This document shows positions 1 to 8,201 of a stretch of DNA of 64,000 nucleotides, one piece after another (within the stretch, counting starts at the first letter, position 1; each line of letters opens with the position of its first letter). The position numbers were made by a program, and so were the translations under genes. The notes beneath the pieces were generated by a model that saw nothing but the letters and a program-made list of their open reading frames with translations, did not search any database and was not told the DNA's origin. This stretch comes from Streptomyces durocortorensis (GTDB taxonomy: Bacteria; Actinomycetota; Actinomycetes; Streptomycetales; Streptomycetaceae). The stretch is taken from the NCBI RefSeq assembly GCF_031760065.1, contig NZ_CP134500.1, forward strand, positions 2,418,001-2,482,000, written 5' to 3'.

Positions 1-233
1 GGCGGCCCCCAGCCATGGATGCTGTTGGGCCCAGCGGAGTACGTTAAGCACACGGGAAGTAACCCTATGGCGATCGAGTGGAAGCTCTCTCATCAGATTC
101 CGGCCGATGTATTGACCTACTCAGCAATCGCTGCCAGCTGACCAGCTCAACGCGAAGGCAGGCGCTTCAACGCGGGCTTTCGCGTGGCCGGGTGTAGCAA
201 TGGCGTCCGAGGCAGACTACTGAGGTTCAAATC
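1..233. other. Window edge, no gene recognised
   Basis: I see no convincing gene here. A 24-codon ORF on the plus strand (68-142) has no recognisable product. Sequence character differs somewhat from the neighbouring operons, and the stretch lies directly beside an IS3 fragment, so it may be debris of a past insertion. Confidence 0.4.
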
Positions 234-384
234 GTGGCTGAAGAGGGCCCCCAGCGCGTCCCGGTGGCCCGGTGCACCGCCGAACGCCTCATGCGCGAGC
301 TCGGCAACACCGGCGCGGTCCGCGGCGAGCGGGTGATCGCCACGAACCCCGACGTGCACACGGAACGAGCCCCCGACCTCGTAG
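234..384 (+). pseudogene. IS3-family transposase fragment
   Basis: About 40 codons from position 264 read VARCTAERLMRELG, then TGAVRGERVIAT, then ERAPDLV. This matches the conserved linker just before the DDE domain of the OrfB transposase of IS3-family elements common in Streptomyces (known family pattern VARCTVERLMRELGL..AVRGK). The homology ends abruptly near 384. There is no DDE catalytic core and no terminal inverted repeats in view, so this is a decayed fragment, not a mobile element. It marks the left flank of the WXG/hydrolase cassette as a site of past rearrangement. The family match is from memory and no search was run. Confidence 0.7.
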
Positions 385-467
385 AGCCGAGAGTCCGGGT
401 TGGCACACCAGGCGGCGTGGGGGCGGAGGTAGAGCCGCGCCCAGGCACACCCGAGGGCGCAATGGCC

Positions 468-1001
468 TCAGAACCGCTGGACCTTCTGGCCTTCCGGAGT
501 CTGATAGCACCCGGAGACGACCGTCAGGCTCAGCTTCGGGGGGGTTCGCTTCGCATAGTGGGTGATATTCACACTGTGCTTCTTCTTGTCATTGTCAGCT
601 GTGAGGTTGATGTTCTTGTTCTTACTCGTGTCGTGCCCATACTCAACGATCTTCCAGCCATGCTTGGGAAGTTCTTCCCTGAGCCGCTCCATCACATCAT
701 CGAGCTGACTGGGTGACTCCGGAGTGAAGCTCCAAGGGTGAAAGATTTGAAAGTACTTGTCAGGATCTTTCCCACCACATTCCGAGACGCCCGGGCCGGT
801 GTCTGACCCTTTGCCTCTAATGCCGATCAAATCATAAATCTCACTGGAGATTTTCTCTGCCTCGTCAGCGGCAGCGAGCGATGTGCTGGTACCTGCCAAG
901 GGTAGGTCATCGGATTTGTTGGCGTCAGTCATGCTGCATCCAGTAAGGGTAGTGAGAGCGATGAACAAGGTGAGCGCTTGTGCGCCCAGTCTGGTTTTCA
1001 C
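468..1001 (-). CDS. Secreted lipoprotein, last gene of WXG/hydrolase cassette
   Basis: This is a 177-residue protein with a lipoprotein signal peptide: a basic start (VKTR), a hydrophobic run and a lipobox LTGC with the lipidated Cys at about residue 22. The rest is polar and has three further cysteines in two regions (SECGG and VSGCY), which could form a disulfide outside the cell. The GTG start at 1001 has a GAGG Shine-Dalgarno about 6 bases upstream; a longer reading to 1031 has none. It lies about 105 bases downstream of the alpha/beta hydrolase gene on the same strand. I recognise no domain. By position it could be an accessory or protective partner of the hydrolase, but that is inference. 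Confidence 0.8.
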   Translation of the reverse strand: MKTRLGAQALTLFIALTTLTGCSMTDANKSDDLPLAGTSTSLAAADEAEKISSEIYDLIGIRGKGSDTGPGVSECGGKDPDKYFQIFHPWSFTPESPSQLDDVMERLREELPKHGWKIVEYGHDTSKNKNINLTADNDKKKHSVNITHYAKRTPPKLSLTVVSGCYQTPEGQKVQRF

Positions 1002-1106
1002 GATGAGCCTCAGTGGGTCGGGCCGGAACACGGGCCGGTCGATACGGACGGTAGTCGCGTGGGCTGGTGCTCAGATGGTCTGGCGTCCCGTCGTACGCCT
1101 GAAGCT

Positions 1107-2924
1107 CTATCGCGCCCTTGTGTATGCAGAAGGCAGCGGTTCGAGCTTGACGTCGTCGCCGTGCCCTGCGACCACCAGGCCCTGATTCCGGAGGCTCTGG
1201 GTGTCCTCTTTCCAGTAGTCACTGTGGCCGCTGGTGTCTGTCGTCATCTGATTGGCGCCGAAGACGGGGTCACTTGGGATGATCCATACGCCGTCCCGGT
1301 CGTTCCCCCCATGACCGAATCGACCAATGTCCGGGACCACGTCCCAGTCCGCTTCCTGGTTCCAGACGTGCCCCTTCGGAACATCCAGCTGCTCGGCCTT
1401 GCTGACCTGGACCCCAGGACTGCCGGCAAGGATCACATCATCCGCGTTCAGCTCACCCTGCCGGGCTGCGGAACCAATGAGGGTCGTGCCGTACGAATGA
1501 CCGATTGCCGTGCGATGCGGGTCCGACTCGGCTGTATGAGAGGCGTCGAGGCCGTCGAGGAAGCGGTTGTAGGCAGGCGCACCGTCGTCCGCGTAGTGAC
1601 TGAATGGCGAATCCTTCACGATGCTCTGCGGTGCGTCATATCCGAGCCACGTAATCGTGGAAACCGATGCCCCATCAGCCTCGTCGGTGGCCACACGCCA
1701 CACATTTGCCATCCGATTGATATCTCCACTGATGCTACTCAGATTCGACGTCGTGCCCGGTACGTACACCGCCTGATGATCAGCCGTGTCAGGGTTCCCG
1801 TTCGCGAGGATGGCACGACCGTTGCCTTCCGTGCTGAACCCAAGCAGGTACGCCTCGGGAAGACCCTTGATGCCGGTCGAGTCGAAGCGCTCCTGAATGC
1901 TCTTCATCCCGTCACGAGACTTGATGAGCTCCGCGTGCCGCTCACCATATTTCTCGTTCCACTTGGTCCAATTGTCGTTCTGGATGACGGCCGGGTAGGT
2001 GCCGTTGGGGTTGGGAGAGTACCTCGTGGGCTCCGGCATCCTTTCGAGTTCCAGCTCTACACGTGCCCTGGCTTGCGCCAGCACTGCACGGTTGGCCTCG
2101 TCACGAGTCTCAGCAGGCAGACCGTCCAACGCTCCGACCACGGCAGCGTTCAAAGCTAGGTGAGCGGACTGCTCCTCAAGGCTGAGCCCCTTCCACCATG
2201 ACGCGTTGTCCTTCGGGCTGCCGTCCTTCGGCGGCTCCGGGAGGGAGTCGAGGTAGTCCTTGCCCGCCTCGCGGACACCTCCCAGGTCCGACTGCGTGTC
2301 GGCCCAGTCGCGCTTGGAGACGACCAAGTCGTCGTCGGCCTTCAGCGCACGCAGCTTCGGTGCCCATTTGGCATCCGCGTCCGTGGCTTCCTTCAAGGCG
2401 TCGGCGATCCGGTTGGCATAGGCCATCGCCCTGCCGTAGTTCGGGTTCGGGTGGATGTTGGCCGCCTGGCGCTCCAGCGCGTCGGACATCGGGCTGCCCC
2501 CGGCGCTCCCGGTCACCGTGCCGCCGTCGGCGGGCTTCTCGTCACCGGGCTTCTTGCCTGCCGGATACGAAACGGATCCGTCGGGGTTGACCGTGCAACC
2601 GTCGGCCCGGGCGTCCTCGACAGCCGCCTCCAGCTTCCGCTTGGCCGCTGCCATGTCGAATGCGAGACCACTCAGCGCGGTGCTCACCAGGCCGCACTCG
2701 GTCTGCGCGTAGTGGAAATTCGCCGACAGTTTCTTGAGCTCGTCGAGAGCAGCCTTCGCTGCCTCGCCCTGCAGCTGGTTGCGGACCCCCGCGCTAATCT
2801 GGTTGTCGACCGTGTCCTTGGCCGTGGAGGCCATGTCACCGGTCGCCCGGTATCCGTCCGCGGCCTCTTCGTACTCGGACGGCTTGAAGGCTTTCAACGT
2901 GGCCAGGTTCATGAGCTGAATCAC
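1107..2924 (-). CDS. WXG-like N-terminus fused to alpha/beta hydrolase (DUF1023 type)
   Basis: This 605-residue protein has two parts. Residues 1-110 are helical and resemble the WXG100/ESAT-6-like regions at the N-terminus of proteins exported without a signal peptide. A charged, Asn/Pro-rich linker follows. The C-terminal third is an alpha/beta hydrolase of the actinobacterial DUF1023 (Abhydrolase_8) type, with nucleophile elbow GHSYGT (Ser477), a plausible acid in ADWDVVP (about 526-528) and His in SGHSDYW (about 567). Its GTG start overlaps the stop of the upstream gene by four bases (GTGA), so the two are translationally coupled. The substrate is unknown; hydrolases of this fold cleave esters or peptides. 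No signal peptide or membrane segment is visible, so export by a type VII-like route is inferred only from the N-terminal fold. Confidence 0.85.
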   Translation of the reverse strand: MIQLMNLATLKAFKPSEYEEAADGYRATGDMASTAKDTVDNQISAGVRNQLQGEAAKAALDELKKLSANFHYAQTECGLVSTALSGLAFDMAAAKRKLEAAVEDARADGCTVNPDGSVSYPAGKKPGDEKPADGGTVTGSAGGSPMSDALERQAANIHPNPNYGRAMAYANRIADALKEATDADAKWAPKLRALKADDDLVVSKRDWADTQSDLGGVREAGKDYLDSLPEPPKDGSPKDNASWWKGLSLEEQSAHLALNAAVVGALDGLPAETRDEANRAVLAQARARVELELERMPEPTRYSPNPNGTYPAVIQNDNWTKWNEKYGERHAELIKSRDGMKSIQERFDSTGIKGLPEAYLLGFSTEGNGRAILANGNPDTADHQAVYVPGTTSNLSSISGDINRMANVWRVATDEADGASVSTITWLGYDAPQSIVKDSPFSHYADDGAPAYNRFLDGLDASHTAESDPHRTAIGHSYGTTLIGSAARQGELNADDVILAGSPGVQVSKAEQLDVPKGHVWNQEADWDVVPDIGRFGHGGNDRDGVWIIPSDPVFGANQMTTDTSGHSDYWKEDTQSLRNQGLVVAGHGDDVKLEPLPSAYTRAR

Positions 2925-3376
2925 CGCTCCTTTGCCTGGCCGCCAACGGCCTCGGTGTCCCGATACCTCACCGCGAGCCTGTCCAGCTCCGCCTTGACTT
3001 CCTGCTCGGACTTCGACAGATCGTGGCCTGCCTTCTGCAGCAGCCCGCCCAACGTGTCACAGCGGCCGCTCACGTCGCCGACGTACTTCTTCCAGGAGTC
3101 GTAGAGCTCCTTCTGCGCCGCGGCGCTCCGGCATCCCCCGGTGTCACCGAGCCCCGTCTGCCCCTCGGTCAGCTTCGTCAACGCCTTGCCAACACCGTCC
3201 TTGAGACCCAAGACGCCCTCGCCGGCCTTCACCCATGCCCTTTTGTTCGTCTTCAGATCTCCTGAAGCCGGCCCAGCTGAGGCCCTGTCCTCCGACGGGG
3301 CCCGATTCAGCTGCATGTGGACAGTACCGTGCGCCGACGCATCAGCTTTCAGTTGCTCCCACTCGTCCCACGCCAC
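2921..3376 (-). CDS. WXG100-like small helical protein
   Basis: This 151-residue protein starts VAWDEWEQLKADA at a GTG preceded by a strong GGGGAGAG ribosome site. It is mostly alpha-helical, with a coiled-coil-like C-terminal half (KSEQEVKAELDRLA). The family is common in Streptomyces directly upstream of DUF1023 hydrolase genes, which is also the arrangement here (stop and start share GTGA). Size and helical content suit an ESX/WXG100-like partner that pairs with the N-terminal region of the downstream hydrolase. The open frame continues far upstream of 3376, but that extension is arginine/proline-rich shadow of the monooxygenase gene. Function is unproven. Confidence 0.8.
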   Translation of the reverse strand: MAWDEWEQLKADASAHGTVHMQLNRAPSEDRASAGPASGDLKTNKRAWVKAGEGVLGLKDGVGKALTKLTEGQTGLGDTGGCRSAAAQKELYDSWKKYVGDVSGRCDTLGGLLQKAGHDLSKSEQEVKAELDRLAVRYRDTEAVGGQAKER

Positions 3377-3516
3377 CGCGAAACTCTCCCCACATCCCCG
3401 TTTCCCGTGCCCTGATTCCGGGCGCCTCGGGCCGAGTGGACATTCTCTCCGGCGTCGACGGGACAAATCAAACACAGGGTTTGCCATAGCCAGACTTCCG
3501 CTGTCGGCCAAAGGGA

Positions 3517-4755
3517 TCAGGCCACATCGGTGAACTCGGGCAAGGTGAGGGCCGAATGGGCCGGGCGGCCGGGTTTTTGTGGCGGGATTGTGCTGAGCTC
3601 GCGCAGCCCCCTGTTTCGCTGCTCCAACGCGCGGGCCGTGGCGGGGAAGAGGGTGGCGGCGCCCTTGCCTGCCTGGTCCTGGTTCAGGGTGACGAATGCG
3701 CGGGTGTCGTGTTCGTAGGCGGCGAAGCCCGTGGTGTGGTCCCGGGCCGCCAGGGAAGCGGCGAGCATGTAGGAGCCCACCAGGGCGAGGCTGGTGCCCT
3801 GGCCGGTGAGGAGCGAGGGGGCGTACGCGGCGTCGCCGACCAGGGCGGCCCGGCCGTTGGACCAGCGGGGCATGCGGATCTGGCTGACCACGTCGAAGAA
3901 GAGGTCGTCCGCGATGTGCAGGGCGGTGAGCATCTCCGGGATCTGCCAGGCCGATTCGGCGAAGGCCTCGGTGAGCAGGGCCCGTTGGGCTGCTGGGTTC
4001 CGGAAGGCGTCGAACGGCGGGGTCGGGCGGGTGAGGTTCAGGAAGGCGTGGACCTCGTCGGCGTTGTCGCCCGCCGCGTAGAGGGCCGCCGCCCTGCCCG
4101 GGGCGTTCCACAGCACGGTTTCGCGGCAGAGGCCGAGGGTGTTGCGCATGGTGAACCCGGCGAAGCAGTGGCCGAGGTAGCTGTGGAACTGTTCTTCGGG
4201 GCCGAACAGCAGTCGCCGGGTGTGCGAGTGCAGGCCGTCCGCGCCGAATACCAGGTCGAACGTACGGCTGCCGCCCCGGCGGAAGGTGACGTCGACCCCG
4301 TGGTCCGGCCGGTCGAGGGTGTCGAGGGTGTCGATCGAGTCGCCGAACAGGAACTCCACGTCGTCGCGGACCGCCGTGTGGAGAGCGCGGGTCAGCTCCC
4401 CGCGCGGCACCTCCAGGTCCTGGCCCGCGACGCCTCCGGTGACGGTGTGCGGGGCGAGGGAGGCCACCTCGCCGCCGTCCTCGTCGAGGAAGGTCAGCCG
4501 GCGCAGGTCGATGTGGGCGTCCCGCAGTCGCGGCAGGATTCCCATCCTCCGGACGACCTCCAGTGCGGTGCCGCGTACGTCGACGGGGTAGCCGCCGCCG
4601 CGCAGGGCGTCCGCCCTCTCGACCACCGTGACCTCGAAGCCGTAACGGTTCAGCCAGAAGGCGAGGGCGGGCCCCGCGATGCTGGCCCCGGATATCAGGG
4701 CGGTGCGCCTGGGAGTGGTTCGGTTGCCGCTCGGCAGATCGATGCGGGGCATCAT
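3517..4755 (-). CDS. FAD-dependent monooxygenase (PHBH-like)
   Basis: This is a 412-residue flavoprotein hydroxylase. The N-terminal Rossmann site reads LISGASIAGPALAFWL with the acidic ribose-binding residue in VVERAD. The second FAD motif is ALVGDAAYAPSLLTGQGT near the C-terminus. Family members use NAD(P)H and O2 to hydroxylate aromatic or polyketide-like compounds; tetracycline-inactivating and rifampicin monooxygenases are related. Its ATG overlaps the stop of the upstream MFS gene (ATGA), so exporter and oxygenase are co-translated and both probably answer to the divergent TetR protein. That arrangement suggests detoxification of a toxic aromatic or antibiotic. The substrate cannot be named from sequence. 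Confidence 0.9.
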   Translation of the reverse strand: MMPRIDLPSGNRTTPRRTALISGASIAGPALAFWLNRYGFEVTVVERADALRGGGYPVDVRGTALEVVRRMGILPRLRDAHIDLRRLTFLDEDGGEVASLAPHTVTGGVAGQDLEVPRGELTRALHTAVRDDVEFLFGDSIDTLDTLDRPDHGVDVTFRRGGSRTFDLVFGADGLHSHTRRLLFGPEEQFHSYLGHCFAGFTMRNTLGLCRETVLWNAPGRAAALYAAGDNADEVHAFLNLTRPTPPFDAFRNPAAQRALLTEAFAESAWQIPEMLTALHIADDLFFDVVSQIRMPRWSNGRAALVGDAAYAPSLLTGQGTSLALVGSYMLAASLAARDHTTGFAAYEHDTRAFVTLNQDQAGKGAATLFPATARALEQRNRGLRELSTIPPQKPGRPAHSALTLPEFTDVA

Positions 4756-6197
4756 TCTTCGGCTCCTTTGCTCATGGTGCGGGTGACCAGCAGGGACAGC
4801 GCTGTGACGACGGCGGCCAGGGCGAAGCCGGTGACGAAGGCGGATTCGGCCGGGACGTCCGACCCGGGCGGGGTACCGGCGGTGAGGATCGCGCCGCTGA
4901 TCTGCACACCCACGGCGTAGCCGATCACGCGGGTGACCAGGACCAGGCTGGTGGCGATGCCGGTGTCGCCCCGGTCGACGGTGGTGGCGGTGCTGGTCAC
5001 CATCGCCGTGACGATCAGTCCGTTGGCGAGCGCGATCATCGCCTTGCCGAGGACGAGGTGCCAGACCTCGCTGTGCACGGCTGCCAGGCCGAACAGCCCG
5101 GCGGCCATGATGGCTGTCCCCGCGGTGACCACGGCACGCGGGCCGAAGCGCCGCGCCCCGAGCCCGCTGATCGGCCCGGCCAGCGACGCGACCACGGCCC
5201 CGGGCAGCAGGAAGAAGCCGATCCGGGTGGCGCCGGCCCCGAAGCCGTACGCGTCGGAGGGCACCGCGAACAGCTGCGGGACGAGATGGACCGGCACCGC
5301 GGTGCCGACGCACAGCACGAACGTCAGCACGCACGACTTCCACACCACCGGCCGGGCCAGCATGCGCAGATCGACCATCGGCGAGGCCGCGCGGCGCTCG
5401 ACCGCCGCCCATCCGGTCGCGCAGGCGGCCGTGATCACGAGGAGGGCGCCGAGCACGAGGGGCTGCGAGGAGGCGAGGTCGGCCGCCAGCGCGAGGGCGA
5501 GCATGAGCGTGACCAGGGTCCCGCTCAGGAGAACCAGGCCGGGCCAGTCGACCCCGGCATCGTCAGGCCGGGCCGGCGGATCGTTCGGCATCAGACGGTT
5601 CACCAGCAGGGTGGCCCCGATGACCGCGAGCGTCGGCAGCGCGAACATCCAGTGCCGGGACAGTCCTTCGGCCACGGGCCCGGCCGACAGGGTGCCCGCC
5701 ATCCCGCCGCCCACGAACAGCCCGCTGACCACCCCGATGGCCACCTTCGACTCCCCCTCGGGGAGGTGCTTGCGCACCAGGATGAACGAGAGGGGCAGTG
5801 CGCCCACCATGGCCCCTTGCAGCACCTGACCGAGCAGCAGCACCGGCAGGCCGGTGGCCAGGGCGGAGACCAGGCCACCGGCACAGACCACCGCCATCAG
5901 ACGGATCAGGACCCGTTTCCCGCCGTAGCGGTCGCCGAACCTGCCCGCGACCGGTGTGACGAGCGCGCCGGTGACGAGGAGCGCGACGCTGAGCAACGCC
6001 CCTTCGGAGGGGCTCATCGCGAGCTCGCGTTGCAGGAGCGGGAGCGTCGGTGTCACCACCGACTCCAGGGCGCCGGTGGCGACGGCCAGTGTGCCGAGGG
6101 CCCCGACGGCGGCCCTTCCGATACGAACCGGGGGAGCTGGGCTTTCCGTTGAGCCGGCTGAGCCGGCTAAGCCGGTTGGTGCGTTCGTTCCCGTCAT
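4752..6197 (-). CDS. MFS drug exporter (DHA2-like)
   Basis: This 481-residue integral membrane protein has about 12-14 hydrophobic segments and an MFS motif A region (GRFGDRYGGKRVL at about residues 84-96). It resembles the proton-coupled DHA2 multidrug exporters. The ATG at 6197 has a GGAAGGGA ribosome site 6 bases upstream. It is the first gene of a two-gene operon with the FAD monooxygenase, reading away from the tetR-like gene across a shared 65-base control region that carries a perfect inverted repeat. The likely role is efflux of the compound sensed by the TetR protein. Confidence 0.9.
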   Translation of the reverse strand: MTGTNAPTGLAGSAGSTESPAPPVRIGRAAVGALGTLAVATGALESVVTPTLPLLQRELAMSPSEGALLSVALLVTGALVTPVAGRFGDRYGGKRVLIRLMAVVCAGGLVSALATGLPVLLLGQVLQGAMVGALPLSFILVRKHLPEGESKVAIGVVSGLFVGGGMAGTLSAGPVAEGLSRHWMFALPTLAVIGATLLVNRLMPNDPPARPDDAGVDWPGLVLLSGTLVTLMLALALAADLASSQPLVLGALLVITAACATGWAAVERRAASPMVDLRMLARPVVWKSCVLTFVLCVGTAVPVHLVPQLFAVPSDAYGFGAGATRIGFFLLPGAVVASLAGPISGLGARRFGPRAVVTAGTAIMAAGLFGLAAVHSEVWHLVLGKAMIALANGLIVTAMVTSTATTVDRGDTGIATSLVLVTRVIGYAVGVQISGAILTAGTPPGSDVPAESAFVTGFALAAVVTALSLLVTRTMSKGAEE

Positions 6198-6218
6198 GGA
6201 CAGTCCCTTCCGTCAACA

Positions 6219-6247
6219 CTTCTACACTACACCGTGCAGTGTAGAAG
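6219..6247. promoter_or_regulatory. TetR-type operator between exporter operon and regulator
   Basis: A perfect 10-base inverted repeat, CTTCTACACT and AGTGTAGAAG, is separated by 9 bases. It lies in the 65-base divergent region between the MFS start (6197) and the TetR start (6263). A -10-like TACGAT (6251-6256) lies just to its right, so a bound repressor would block both promoters. Confidence 0.8.
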
Positions 6248-6262
6248 CGTTACGATGTGCTC

Positions 6263-6901
6263 ATGCCGCCCACGAAGACCCTGCGCGAGGGGTCCGCGCC
6301 GAAGCGGGCCGCCATCCTTTCGGCGGCCCGCGAGCTGTTCCTCACCGACGGTTTCGACCGGTCCAGCGTCGACGCGGTCGCCGCCCGGGCCGGAGTGTCC
6401 AAGCGGACGGTCTACGACTACTTCGGCGACAAGCAGACCCTGCTGCGAACGGTCGTCGACTCCGTCGGGCAGTCACTGGTCACCGCTGTCCGGCGCACCC
6501 TCGACGACACCCTCACCGACCGCACCGAGGCCGCCGGTCTCGAAGACGCACTGGTCACGTTCTCGATGCGCATCGCGACCGACATGCTCGGCTCGGCGGA
6601 GTACGCCACGCTGCGACGGCTGGTCCGGGCGGAATCCGGCCACCTGCCGCACCAGGACTACAACCCCATGGCCGACACCCCCGACGAGGCGATCGCCGAG
6701 CGACTCGCCGCGTTCGCCGCGGCCGGGCTGCTCGACGTCCCCGACCCCCGGCTAGCGGCCGACCAGTTCCTCGCGCTGACCTTCGGCGTCGCGCTGGACC
6801 GGCTCGGTTCGGCGAACGCGGCGGAGGACTCCCGCGTCCGGCCACTCGTCGTCGAGGGGGTGCGGACCTTCCTCCGGGCCTACCGAACCCCTTCCCCATA
6901 G
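6263..6901 (+). CDS. TetR-family repressor
   Basis: This 212-residue regulator has an N-terminal TetR helix-turn-helix (AILSAARELFLTDGF, then VAARAGVSKRTVYDYFGDK) at about residues 15-60 and a helical ligand-binding C-terminal domain. I choose the ATG at 6263 over the GTG at 6257 because a -10-like TACGAT ends six bases before the ATG and no ribosome site is present; this fits a leaderless message. It is divergent from the MFS/monooxygenase operon and the operator lies between them, so it probably represses both that operon and itself. The inducer is unknown. Confidence 0.9.
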   Translation: MPPTKTLREGSAPKRAAILSAARELFLTDGFDRSSVDAVAARAGVSKRTVYDYFGDKQTLLRTVVDSVGQSLVTAVRRTLDDTLTDRTEAAGLEDALVTFSMRIATDMLGSAEYATLRRLVRAESGHLPHQDYNPMADTPDEAIAERLAAFAAAGLLDVPDPRLAADQFLALTFGVALDRLGSANAAEDSRVRPLVVEGVRTFLRAYRTPSP

Positions 6902-7000
6902 GGGCGCGGCACGGTCGGCCCGGCCGAGCGGAAACCGTTCCCCCCTGGACGCTCGTCCTATGAAGCTACGGAGCAGGGAACGGGCAGCGGACAGAAAGAC

Positions 7001-8026
7001 GTGGTGGAGCGGGTGCGGGTGCGGTTTCAGTTGCGGGAGCGGGCGAGCCGTCGTGGGGCGCCGTCGGCCGGGTGGGGCGCCGTCGGCGCGGGCAGCCGGC
7101 GGCGGGGGGCGGTGCTCGCCGGGCTCGCGGTGATGGTGGCCGGGGTGCTGGGCCTCCACCGGTGGATTCCCAACTCGCCCGGGCAGGTAGGCAGTCTGGT
7201 GGAGAACTTCCTCCCGTGGGCCGGGCTGGCCGTCGTCCTGCTGCTGGTCCTCGCCCTGGTGCGGCGGTCGGCGGTCGCCCTGGTGGCGGTGCTGCTGCCG
7301 GTGGCCGTCTGGACGCATTCCTTCGGCGCGCTGCTCCTGCCGGAGGCCGATCCCGGTGCGCGGGACCTCGTCGTCGTACAGCACAACGTCAGTGACGAGA
7401 ACCGCGACCCGGCGGGGACGGCCCGTGCGCTGGCCGCCGCCGGGCCCGATCTCATCGCGCTGGAGGAGCTGGTGCCTCCGGCCCTGTCGGTGTACGAGAG
7501 GACGCTGGCCGCCGAGTACCCCCATCACGCCGTCCGGGGCACCGTCGGGCTGTGGTCGAAGTACCCGTTGTCCGGAGCGCGGTCGGTGGACATCAAGCCG
7601 GACGGAATCGCGGAGGGGTGGAGCCGTGGGCTACGGGCCGTGGCCCGTACGCCGCACGGCGAGGTCGCCGCGTACGTCGCCCACCTGCCCTCCATGCGCA
7701 TCGGAACGGGCGGTCTCGCGTCCGCCTGGCGGGACGAGAGCGCCCGGCTGCTGGGACGGGCCATCGCCGCCGAGGAGACCGGGGCGCTGATTCTGCTCGG
7801 GGATCTCAACGGGGCCGTCGACGACCGCGGGTTGAGGCCTCTCGCCTCGCAGCTGAACGTTGCCGAGCGCGGGTTCGCCTTCAGCTTCCCCGCCTCTTTC
7901 CCGGTGGCCCGGATCGATCAGGTGATGGCCCGCTCGGCCACCGTCGGTCACCTCCGCGCCCTGCCCGCCACCGGCAGCGACCACCTGCCGGTCGCTGCCC
8001 GCGTCAGCCTGGAGCCCCCACGCTGA
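7001..8026 (+). CDS. Membrane-anchored endonuclease/exonuclease/phosphatase (EEP) protein
   Basis: This 341-residue protein has two or three N-terminal transmembrane segments (about residues 38-52, 70-86 and 90-106) followed by an extracellular EEP domain. The metal-binding motifs are in order: VVVQHNV, IALEEL, LLGDLNG and the terminal GSDHLPV with the catalytic His. Members of this family cleave phosphodiesters (nucleic acids, phospholipids or inositol phosphates). The topology puts the catalytic part outside the membrane. The GTG start at 7001 has only a weak AGAAAG ribosome site; GTG at 7004 is possible. Nothing nearby narrows the substrate. Confidence 0.85.
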   Translation: MVERVRVRFQLRERASRRGAPSAGWGAVGAGSRRRGAVLAGLAVMVAGVLGLHRWIPNSPGQVGSLVENFLPWAGLAVVLLLVLALVRRSAVALVAVLLPVAVWTHSFGALLLPEADPGARDLVVVQHNVSDENRDPAGTARALAAAGPDLIALEELVPPALSVYERTLAAEYPHHAVRGTVGLWSKYPLSGARSVDIKPDGIAEGWSRGLRAVARTPHGEVAAYVAHLPSMRIGTGGLASAWRDESARLLGRAIAAEETGALILLGDLNGAVDDRGLRPLASQLNVAERGFAFSFPASFPVARIDQVMARSATVGHLRALPATGSDHLPVAARVSLEPPR

Positions 8027-8201
8027 CGGCGAGCGGGTCGCCGCCCACGGCTGACCGGCCCCCAGCCCCTCCATGGTTCGTCCATGTTTTCATCACAATT
8101 CCGCTTCGCTTCCCCCATGCCCCTGAAACCGCCCCGGGCCCGCTGCGAGCATCGGCTGCTCCACCGCACCACAGCGCCGAGTTCCGCCTTGGGGGCAACA
8201 C

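Noticed and set aside
978..2159. Long plus-strand open frame opposite the hydrolase gene
   Set aside because: It is antisense to the DUF1023 hydrolase, which has clear motifs; the frame has no domain, and its codon positions mirror the real gene.
3377..4111. In-frame N-terminal extension of the WXG100-like gene
   Set aside because: The extension is Arg/Pro/Gly-rich and antiparallel to nothing but the FAD monooxygenase coding frame; the GTG at 3376 has a strong ribosome site and matches the family N-terminus.
4756..5412. N-terminal extension of the FAD monooxygenase frame
   Set aside because: It overlaps the MFS gene in another frame; the Rossmann motif sits right after the ATG at 4755, which is coupled to the MFS stop.
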